Position numbers and translations under genes: made by a program. The notes beneath the pieces are model-generated. The model ran no database searches and was not told where the DNA came from. It saw nothing but the letters and a program-made list of their open reading frames with translations. DNA of 27,369 nt from Heterotrichella gracilis (Eukaryota; Sar; Xanthophyceae; Tribonematales; Xanthonemataceae): NCBI GenBank assembly GCA_032358255.1, contig JAULBX010028670.1, positions 1 through 27,369 on the forward strand. The letters run 5' to 3'. Positions 19,811-27,369 of this stretch are shown here, piece by piece (positions within the stretch are counted from its first letter, which is position 1; the number at the start of each line of letters is the position of its first letter).

Positions 19811-22800
19811 TCATCCACTCAGTCCCGCGCCTGCAGCGCCACTGGCTGTTTCTCCTTGCCCTTCACCCCCTCCTGGAGCCCCATCAGCTGCAGCCCCCTC
19901 TGAAACTGCAGCTTTTTCCAAGGGTTTGTGCGTGGGCAACTGCTGGACCACGCCATTGGTGCTGGGGCTGGGGCGCACACGCCGGGTGGTTGGTACGCCG
20001 GCGGCCTGTTGCCACCAGCGCGGCTGGAGCTGCTGTGCGGCAGCAAGGATGCCCTGGTTGAACTGGTACTGCACAGCATCGAAATGGTTTTGTCAGCACC
20101 ACATCCACACTGCCATCTTTGCAAGCCATGTGAAAATGACACTGAAGCCCTAAACCGTTTTTCGAGAGATTACGCCTGACAAAACAGGCAGCGGTGCTTT
20201 AGCTTCGGTGTTGAAACTGGCCCAGTGCGCAAGTAGCTGAGTGCCAAAATGACACTGGAGCCTAAACCCTAAACCCTTACCTGCAGCCTGGACATTGGCA
20301 GGTCGTTGGGGTCATACACGAAGGGGTCCTCAATGTCCCTGGCCACCTCATTCAACCCCCTGCATTTGAGAAGCGGAGTCTTTCGACCTGAGCCTAGAGT
20401 CCTTCATACCCACAGATGTCCACAGCAAGTGTATACACTGCAGACAACCACTGTTGGTGACATCTGCACAGCTTTCACAGACAGCGTGCAAACAAAACAA
20501 AATGCATCATCCAGGGCAATTGGCAACTGCAAGGCCCAGGGCTCACCAGTAGGTCTGCACAAAATGCTGATGCAAATGCATGTACTCAGCAAGGCCTCAC
20601 CAGTAGGTCTGCACAAAATGCTGATGCAAATGCATGTACTTGGCAAGGCCTCACCAGTAGGTCTGCACAAAATGCTGATGCAAGTACTCATTTATTTACC
20701 AACTGCAAGGCCTCACCAGTAGGTCTGCACGGTGATGAAGGTGATTATGCAGCCCATCCACACCGTGTTGACGGTGGACGCCACCACCAGCGGCAGGGTG
20801 AGGCCAAAGAGGATGAGGATGATGATCACCATCTGGGCCCAGGGGAATGGAAATGGCGTGTCCACCAGCTTCCTGCACAGGGAAATGGGAATGGAAATGG
20901 GATGGAAATGGAAATGGAAATGGAAATGGAAATGGAAATGGAAATGGAAATGGAAATGGAAATGGAAATGGAAATGGAAATGGGAATGGGAATGGCAATG
21001 GACATGGTTGAGGATGATGATTACCACTGTGCCCCAGAGAACTGGAAATGGTGCGTCTGCAAGCTGTCAGTACAGAAAATGCAAGGGCAAAGGCAAGGGC
21101 AATGGATAGGGGTGATAATGACCAAGATGCAGCTGGTGCGTATTCCAGATCCCTGCACAGCAACAAGTGCTACTCCGGAAGCTACATACGGTATATGGAC
21201 GGCTCTGATGGTTCTGGTGAACCATGAAGGCAGCTGCAGCAATGAACCTGGTATAGAGACTCCACTTCATGTCATTCATTTTGCATGTCTGCTCTGCAAG
21301 GGAACTTGCTGCAGACGCAAGTAACTGGCTGACTACCCAAATGCTGTATGCCACATTCTGCGCCCAGCTTTGAAAGCCAGCTTCAAGTATCAGCATTCTC
21401 GGCATTACCTGGCTTGCTCAAACGCTAGCAGCCCCTCCGAGAGGTTGAGCCACACCCGCTGCAGGATAGGGGCAGGGATGTCCAGCCCTCCCTCGTTGAG
21501 CCTCTGCATCAGGAGGTTCAGTACCGTGGAGTACACAACCGCGACCCGCTCCTTGCCCCCCTTCACATACCATCCTGCACACCAGCAAGGGGGAACCAAT
21601 CAAAGCAATATGTGCTAGGTTTCAGGATTCAGCGTTCAAGGTGATGAAAAGGGTTCAGGGTTAGGGTTTTTATCAAGAATGGCGTGACCACCTTGACTTC
21701 CAATGGTCAGCAACTCCGGACTGAAATGTCACCTGTACAAGGGAAAGGGGTGGTACTTGTGAATCTTGCAATCTTGTACATGCCTGCTATGACTCCGATA
21801 AATGTCCATCTAAGGGTTTTGGACTAAGTCAGAAAGATCCAAGTTCCTGAGAATGGTGGTGCCGCACTTGTAAATGTATACAATTCGACCACGCCCAGAA
21901 CCTCGTCCACACTTACCGGTTGTACTCAGAGTCTTGATGTGGTCGTAATCCAACTCTGGCTCGGGAAAGGACATGCTTCGAAATGCATGAGAAGGGGCAG
22001 CGCGCTTGGGAGGAGTGACAGCCTCTGCCGATGCCTGCCTGTGTACAGCAAGGTATACGGTAATATGTACATATGCATATAGTTCATCGTTTTGTTTATT
22101 CACTTCTTAACACGCAGTCTGACCTTCTGCATCCACACGGGGTCAAGAAACCAAAAGGCGTGGCCCTCCTGTCCCGTTACTCTTAGGCCCAATTTAGTAT
22201 AAGGGGACCCCAACTGGACCCTAAGGGGCCCAAGATTGACCAGGAGACTTCTTGATCAGGAGAATTAAAGTATATTCTTAATACAATATATTTTAATTGA
22301 AAGATGTAGCCAGGATATATATAGCAACAGTTTCCGACATGGTGACCCTACCTGATCAGGCCATCAGGGTCCTCTTCGGACCGGTCCCTCCCCGTCCACA
22401 TGGTGGGGGTGAACTCCGAGACTACCAGGTTGCTTGTGTCTGCCACCTCAAACACGTTGATCAGGCGGTGCAGGTCGCGGTTGGAGATGTTCCCAATGAC
22501 TGCAAGGGGCATGAGCCTGCAATCAAAGAAGAAGGTTCAAAATTAAAAAAAGGGGCGCTCTTGGCGGTGGTCCGATCTGCAAGGTGCTTACGTTCATTTA
22601 AGGGTGCCATGGCGTTGGTAGCATTCATTATTATTGTAGAGCTTATTTACAGTGTCAAATAATAATAAATAAATAGCTTCTAATGTATCAGCCAGAGCTT
22701 AGATTTCGATCCGCAATGAAAACTACGAGGCAAAACAAAACGTTTGGGACATGGCGCGGCATGCATAATTGGGCGCAAGGATGTCAGGCACGGTGCCCAA

Positions 22801-24418
22801 AGTGCGGCACGGATGTCAGGCAGGGTGTCCAGAGTGCGACAAAGATGTACCTGTTGTACATGATGATATGGTCATGCAGCGATCGCAGAAGGAACATGTC
22901 TGTGAACCGGAATTGGTGGTCCCCTTTCTCCAGCGCGAGAGCATCCTGTCAGGCGACACCAAAAAACACTCACGCACGTTTTTGACAACCACAAATCCAG
23001 TACATTTCAGCACAATCCAATGGCCATGGGCAACACGGGCATGGGCATTACAATCAACAAACCAATTAGAAAGAGCACAGGTAAGTTGCCCTGCAGGTGT
23101 CATGCCACATGTGGTAGGGTCCAAATGCTGAGAATGCGATGTTAGCGTCACCAGGTGCCTTACCATTGGTGGTGGGGCCAAGTGCTCAGAATGCAGTGTC
23201 AGGTTTTCCAAGTCCCAGTCGTTCCTCAGATGCTGCAGAGCAAGGCCATGCAGTAGACTGGTGTAGTGTATGAGCTTGCTTTGGAAAGCCACTGCCTTTT
23301 GCTTCGCCTCGGGGGTGAGCTGGCTGCTCTGCAGTTTTGTGAGGCCACCGCAGTCGAATGACATGGTCTGCATACCACCATGGAACATTTTAGTTAAATT
23401 AGTTAGTTACATGCATTCCGGCAATGACTGCTAATCTGGCTGTGGGAGAAGAGAAACTGAGTATCAGTGATAAGTGCCCACGTTCCTAAGGAGGTGCTGA
23501 TCCTGATCCTCACCACGATTTGAGTCCAGACTCTACCAGAATATGCACAATACAACAACACACAAATCATTGTCGTACCGCAATACAAAAGTCTGTCCAC
23601 CTCGTTGACATGGTTTGCAGCGCAGTTCGACCCTCCCACCATCTTGAATAGCTGAAGTTGCTCCTGTACAAAGTCACGTGTTTTCTTGAGGTAAGTCAAA
23701 ATCCCATCCCAGTTGGTGTTCGAAACTCGAAGATTAAAATGGGTTTGTGTGGGAGTACACATTTAACTCAACCACAAAGCAATTCCTACCGGAGGTGAAA
23801 ACCCTAACCTTTGGTGGAGCACAAAACCTACATGAATGGATAGACACATAGGATTCGCTATACATAAATCTTAGAAATAAAGACCCAGCCAAAATTCCTC
23901 CAGCACCTGACACCCCCCACTGTGGTAAAGTTGCTGAATTGTTTGTTTCATTGATGTCTGTGGTTTCAGAGCACACCCTACCACCTCCTGCAAACCTCGA
24001 ACCTTGGAAGCAACCATACCACCCAGGGATGCAGTGGCAGTGTCACCATGCTTCCGCGATACGTCGTAATCAAGTCCTATCCTGCTTGGTTCGTGCTCAC
24101 CAGCCAGGTGTGTGTCCGTACCTGAAGACGAGGATGAAGCCAACGATGTATGAAAACACCTGGTATGTGGGGAAGTACCCAGACCCCAACCCGACCTTCT
24201 TCTTGAAGTCAACCGCATACAGAACTCCTGTGAAGGTTGTGCTCAGGACGCTGAAAAAGATGCACCTGTGGACGAGATCTTGGGTTGGGCTGGGTTAGGG
24301 TTGGGTGGGAGGGATATCTGACAAGAACCCCTCGCTGTGAACCCCACCTTGGCATGGCACTGCCATAGATGCGGAGGAGGAGGTGCACCCCCCAGAAGTT
24401 TTTTGAATAGGTGATCAT
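19811..24418 (-). CDS. Bestrophin-family anion channel
   Basis: Membrane chloride/bicarbonate-type channel of the plant-algal bestrophin family. Core exons: 24418-24348, 24265-24122, 23663-23579, 23367-23164, 22945-22851, 22516-22352, 22038-21917, 21574-21409, 20872-20717, 20359-20281, 20068-19811. All are in phase, giving about 514 residues. It starts MITYSKNFWGVHLLLRIYGS with no obvious transit peptide. Exon 2 has a hydrophobic segment (YQVFSYIVGFILVF). Exon 3 carries the family signature RSNFSYSRWWEGR then STRWTDF. Exon 5 ends MFLLRSLHDHI. Exon 8 has GLDIPAPILQRVW. Exon 9 holds TPFPFPWAQMV and a membrane helix (IIILILFGLTLPLVV). Exon 10 has NEVARDIEDPF and DPNDLP, the acidic cluster that closes bestrophin cores. 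The C-terminal tail is Gly/Ala/Gln-rich and probably disordered. A role in inorganic carbon supply, as for some algal bestrophins, is only an inference. Confidence 0.92.
20261..20279 (-). repeat. Telomere-like repeat directly at the donor of bestrophin exon 10
   Basis: On the coding strand the donor reads gtaagggtttagggtttagg, so two TTTAGGG-type units begin within five bases of the 5' splice site. Confidence 0.7.
20542..20730 (-). repeat. 54-base tandem array copying the bestrophin exon 9 donor junction
   Basis: The true junction is at 20712-20730 (+ strand ctcaccagtaggtctgcac, that is CAGACCTACTG|GTGAG on the coding strand). Identical copies start at 20650, 20596 and 20542, spaced 62, 54 and 54 bases. 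The filler aaaatgctgatgcaaatgca is also conserved between copies. Every copy keeps the 12 exon bases before the junction and the GTGAG donor, so three decoy 5' splice sites lie downstream of the real one. Confidence 0.93.
20904..20981 (+). repeat. (GGAAAT)13 microsatellite
   Basis: Thirteen perfect hexamers, flanked by GGGAAT variants. On the minus strand it reads (ATTTCC)n. It lies 29 bases before the acceptor of bestrophin exon 9 (CAG at 20875-20873), where it probably serves as an expanded pyrimidine-rich tract. Confidence 0.95.
21009..21170 (-). repeat. Two decayed copies of the bestrophin exon 9 acceptor end
   Basis: The + strand run from gaggatgatgattaccactg (near 21010) through aactggaaatggtgcgtctg resembles the true exon boundary at 20813-20880. 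A second, weaker copy runs from gataatgaccaagatgcagc (near 21111) to ccctgcacagcaa. Both lie upstream of the real acceptor in transcript sense. They are separated from it by the hexamer array. Confidence 0.65.
22124..22168 (-). other. Possible phase-neutral cassette exon of the bestrophin gene
   Basis: A 45-nt segment lies between core exons 6 and 7, with an acceptor (gggacag) and a donor (AAG|gtcaga). Its length is a multiple of three, so inclusion or skipping leaves the downstream frame unchanged. The frame imposed by exon 6 is open but has poor codon usage. The frame with good codon usage (GHAFWFLDPVWMQK) would need exon 6 to end differently. Confidence 0.35.
22779..22842 (+). repeat. 32-base tandem repeat in bestrophin intron
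   Basis: Two units, each beginning ggatgtcaggca, with 32-base spacing and a few substitutions (ggtgcccaaagtgcg against ggtgtccagagtgcg). They lie just after the donor of bestrophin exon 5. Confidence 0.85.
23104..23142 (-). repeat. Decayed copy of the bestrophin exon 4 donor end
   Basis: The exon 4 end at about 23203-23164 contains, on the coding strand, gcattctgagcacttggccc. A diverged copy (gcattctcagcatttggacc) lies about 60 bases into the following intron. The donor GT itself is not clearly preserved in the copy. Confidence 0.75.
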
Positions 24419-24892
24419 GCTAGCAGCTAGCCACCCTCAGTCGGCGCTAGGAGAAGGACAAGGTGGCTATGTCGTCATGTGTGCATGCATGGATATTGGT
24501 GCCCTCACAAGCCAAACGGGAAACAAGGACGCCGACTGATTGCAAGTATGTCCAACGCCCGCTGAGTGCAAGTATGTCAACGCTGCCAGAACACCTCGAC
24601 GTCAGCGTAGACTAGTACTAAAGAACCAGCTTCCATTCTAGCTCTCTGCAAATTATATCACATTTAAAAAATACAACGGATTTATCGAAAAATGATGACC
24701 TGGCGGCAGCAGGCAGCAGAGTACAACACACAAAAAAACGTTTTATGCACGTCAAAGCCCTTCAACAGGCTACAACCTCACCCCGTTGCTCCAGACAAAC
24801 GCATTTGAACTGCCTGAACACGGTACGGTACCCCAGTACAGCCGAGACTGGCTCCCGTCGCGGCATTGCCCAATTGGAAACCGCCCAACGCA
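24419..24892. promoter_or_regulatory. Divergent intergenic region, bestrophin / EPSPS
   Basis: This 474-base interval lies between two start codons facing away from each other and should carry both promoters and 5' UTRs. It holds a 25-26 base tandem repeat at about 24536-24587 built on tgcaagtatgt and an AT-rich run near 24650-24690. No canonical TATA box is convincing. Confidence 0.5.
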
Positions 24893-27369
24893 ATGCAGCA
24901 GCAAGTGCTTGGGGCCCGAGTGGAGGCCTTGGCGGACCAAGTCTGCAGCACAGCCTCTAGGATCGTGCCAAGCATGAACTGCCAGCAGCGCACTGGGTTC
25001 AGGATCCAGAGCAGGCCCGCACCAGTCTTCAAGCAGCATGCACGGGGGTTGGCCATTGGCCGCCTCGCACAGAGCCGTGCACGGGCATCTGTGAGGGTTG
25101 CAAACGCTGCAACTGCAGGTGCGAAGCCAGAGACTGTTGTAGCGCAAGTACAAACTTTCAGGTTGCAGTTGAGTATGGGTGGGACTGGGCAGCAACCTGC
25201 ACATGCCGTGGGGATGAGCACATCGGGTAGCATATGCTGTTGGGGACCTGGGGCATGCCACTCATATTCCCTCGTCATCTAACCCTAACGGTTGCGGCCT
25301 ACAAGAGCAACGCCAAGGTCCTAATACACCTGTCTGTATACGCACCCAATTGCGCTGCCAAGCGGTTGCATATTGGTTGCAATGTGGGGGGTTTGAGCTA
25401 GCCCTACATCCATTGCAATGCACATTTGTCAACTCGTCCACAACCTTGGTCCCACCTTCACACTTGCTATATGCACCTAAAAATGACATTCTAAAGAGAA
25501 AATCCAGCGCGGGGACAGGGGTTTTTTGTCCATGGTGCAGTGACTCCTAGCGAGGAGCATGGTACCTTTCCGGACCCTCTGGACCCCGCAACATGCAATG
25601 CCTATCCACTCCTTCACTGTTACCCCATCCATTTTGCACCTATTCCCTTGCATCCCCTGCAGCTAAGCAGCGGGTGTTGCATGCCCATGACACACCAGTT
25701 CCAGGAAACGTTGAACTGCCACATATATTGGATTCACCCCATTCACTTAGAAGCCATCCCCCTCAACCACCAATCACCTGTAAAGTGGACCAGGAAATCC
25801 AGGGGTCTATTTCTTTCTGGCTCTACGTTTGCTGACAGCTGGTGCCACCCCCCTGCAGTGGAGCAGCTTGTGTTGCAGCCTATCACCAAGATCGAGGGCA
25901 CTGTGAAGCTGCCTGGGTCAAAGTCGCTGTCCAACCGCATTCTGCTGCTGGCCGCGCTGGCTGAGGGGACCACAGAAGTGCTCAACCTGCTGGTACGCAT
26001 GCAAACCCTACACCATATGAAACCCTCAACCCTGATCGCAAGCAGACACAACGTAAACCCTAAACCCTTAACCTCAGGAGTGCTCAACCTGCTGGTACGC
26101 ATGCAAACCCTAAACAAGCTTTAAACCTTAAACCTCAGAAGCGCACAACCTGCTGGTACGCACATGCTAATCAAAGGAAGGAGGAAATTCAAATATGTCA
26201 TTTTAAATTTAATTGTTTTTTATCGTCGTGTTATTTACCTCTCCCCCTCCTCCCCCCCCCCCCAACACAGTCCAGCGATGACATTCATTACATGGTGGGT
26301 GCGCTCAAGACCCTTGGGGGTACACCCACAAAACCCATCTGCACCCTAGCCACCCATAAAAAAACAAGGAAATTCAAATTACCATCAAATGTATTTTCTT
26401 TTTTTATCATGGGTCATTTGCATGTATTCGTCATGTTATTCACCTCTCCCTCCCCGCTTGCAGTCCAGCGATGATATTCACTACATGGTGGGTGCACTCA
26501 AGGCCCTTGGGGTGCAGCTGGAGGAGGACTGGGACAACAACCGCATGGTGGTCCACGGGTGCGGGGGCAGGTTCCCGGTGGAGGGGGCGGAGCTGTCGCT
26601 GGGGAACGCAGGCACAGCCATGAGGTGCGGGTGGTGGTGGGGTGGGGTGGGTGGAGGTATGAGGGGGAGGATCGTACAGGCATAAGTTTGGGACATGGTT
26701 GGGGGGTATGGGTAGGCATGTGATGGCATGGTGGTGGGAAAAGGGGGAGATATCTAAGCGAGCCACAGCCACAGCTATGAGGTGCGGGTGGTGGTAGAGT
26801 GGTTGTGAGGGTGTGACTTCATGTGGCGGCGTGAGTTGCATGCATGCGGGGGACACTGGTGGGAAGCATTGTCGCCACATGTCAGAACTGGTCAGCGGAG
26901 GTAGGTGTGGCAGGGAGGCTGGAAGTGACATGCATGCATGCACATAAAGCAAAGGACTTTTGCCAGACGTATCTTTCACGCTATCGCCAGACGTATAGCA
27001 TGCGTGCATGCACATGTCACAACCACATATGGCCCATGTAAGCCTGCGCACTCCGTGTACACACATCAGACCGGATAGCATCAAATACGCATGGATGTGT
27101 CACATGAATAACATAATAATTTCTTAAGAAGTCCGCCATGCTATGTGCCATACCAATAACAATATAATGATGATAAATTTGCCATGGTATGTGTCACGTG
27201 CAGTCCTGTTGACACCAACTCGCCCTGACCCAACCCTCCATGCACCCTTGTGACCATTTGTAGTTTAATACCAGTATACCTCCCCAGCGGGTGGTTGATG
27301 GTATTGTGGCCGAACAACTTAAGGCTGGGGGTCATAGCATGTTTGTTTGGATCCACCGTGTGTTTGAGG
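24893..27369 (+). CDS. EPSP synthase (3-phosphoshikimate 1-carboxyvinyltransferase), 5' part
   Basis: Shikimate-pathway enzyme that joins PEP to shikimate 3-phosphate in the plastid. It is the target of glyphosate. Exons 24893-25118, 25859-25992 and 26464-26624 join in phase (1, 0, 2); the rest lies beyond the window. Exon 1 encodes about 75 residues rich in Arg, Ala, Gln and Ser with few acids, a chloroplast transit peptide. Exon 2 reads [15 protein letters not shown], then the active-site loop [10 protein letters not shown] (residues 93-102) and [13 protein letters not shown]. Exon 3 has [30 protein letters not shown] and LGNAGTAMR, and is cut by intron 3 just before the expected PLTAA block. 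The donor at 25119 (AG|gtgcga) was chosen because it gives the phase that exon 2 needs. Every exon 2 and 3 junction that can be checked, except the exon 2 acceptor, has decayed copies in the intron. Confidence 0.93.
25978..26165 (+). repeat. Tandem copies of the EPSPS exon 2 donor junction
   Basis: The real junction (gtgctcaacctgctg then gtacgc, 25978-25998) is repeated nearly exactly at 26080-26100, including the following atgcaaaccct, and again with changes at 26141-26161 (gcgcacaacctgctggtacg). Telomere-like aaaccctaaaccctta sits between the first two copies (26054-26069). Both extra copies keep the GT donor. Confidence 0.93.
26180..26320 (+). repeat. Truncated duplicate of EPSPS exon 3 with its acceptor
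   Basis: A segment from about 26187 (aattcaaat) through a long C/T tract, acceptor CAG at 26268-26270 and 48 exon bases (reading [16 protein letters not shown]) repeats the real acceptor region 193 bases downstream (exon start 26464). The copy then diverges at ggtacaccc and has no matching exon 3' part. A run of 12-13 C lies at about 26251-26263. Confidence 0.92.
26625..27369 (+). other. EPSPS intron 3, to window edge
   Basis: No exon matching the next EPSPS block is visible, so the intron or the gap to the next exon runs past the window. A copy of the exon 3 donor junction lies at about 26768-26795 (atgaggtgcgggtggtggt, against the real one at 26620-26638, offset 157). Short tgcatgcatg runs near 26837, 26931 and 27002 look like simple sequence. 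Confidence 0.7.

Noticed and set aside
20542..20730. CRISPR-like array
   Set aside because: The spacers are also conserved, the repeat equals an exon-intron junction, and the context is a eukaryotic intron.
20732..21109. Long open frames through the hexamer array (MEMEME or FPFPFP type)
   Set aside because: They are created by the six-base repeat, whose length keeps frames open; the array is intronic.
21692..21732. Possible extra bestrophin exon reading VTFQSGVADHWKS
   Set aside because: It has acceptor and donor, but inserting it breaks the phase between exons 7 and 8, which join correctly without it.
23579..23663. Frame reading EQLQLFKMVGGSNCAANHVNE on the minus strand as bestrophin coding sequence
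   Set aside because: The overlapping frame gives RSNFSYSRWWEGR, the family signature, and is the one in phase with exons 2 and 4.
25148..25149. Alternative EPSPS exon 1 donor after CAA (gtacaa)
   Set aside because: It leaves phase 0, while exon 2 needs phase 1; the donor at 25119 fits.
25540..26124. 194-codon + strand open frame as a gene
   Set aside because: Only 25859-25992 is EPSPS exon 2; the flanks are intron with repeated donor copies.

Overview
This is nuclear DNA of a green alga, most likely a chlorophycean of the Chlamydomonas/Haematococcus/volvocine kind. The basis is dense GT-AG introns with GTGAGT/GTGCGT-type donors, plastid and mitochondrial presequences, a subtilase with a hydroxyproline-rich (KPPP/SPPPP) tail, a plant-type EPSP synthase, a plant-type bestrophin, and dispersed TTTAGGG telomere-like motifs. 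Species was not determined. Most long open frames here are not genes, so I built gene models by matching exons to protein families and checking splice phase at each junction.

Layout from left to right: (1) + strand, 178-2747: 3' half of a subtilisin-like protease with a proline-rich linker and a Cys-rich tail. (2) - strand, 5427-3665: small plastid-type protein of unknown function, six exons. (3) - strand, 7886-5633: complete D-amino-acid oxidase, five exons, GC-AG first intron, C-terminal SKL peroxisomal signal. (4) + strand, 9203-11541: complete SURF1/Shy1 cytochrome c oxidase assembly factor, five exons. (5) - strand, 12349-12276: tRNA-Val(CAC). (6) - strand, 16770-14167: unrecognised Ser/Pro-rich gene with duplicated C-terminal coding ends. 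(7) + strand, 17046-18545: small helical protein, function unknown. (8) - strand, 24418-19811: complete bestrophin-family anion channel, eleven core exons plus one possible cassette exon. (9) + strand, 24893 to the right edge: EPSP synthase (shikimate pathway), 5' part only. The genes share no obvious pathway; this looks like ordinary eukaryotic gene order with divergent and convergent neighbours.

The most unusual signal is structural. In at least four of the genes, short segments spanning an exon-intron junction are tandemly duplicated, and the degraded copies lie inside the adjoining intron. Copies of 5' splice sites lie downstream of the real one and copies of 3' splice sites lie upstream. 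Cases are the DAO exon 2 and 3 acceptors, bestrophin donors and acceptors, all EPSPS junctions of exons 2 and 3 that can be compared, and the terminal exon of the 14-kb gene. Telomere-like repeats often lie in the same introns. This suggests a genome in which introns grow by junction duplication, leaving decoy splice sites behind.
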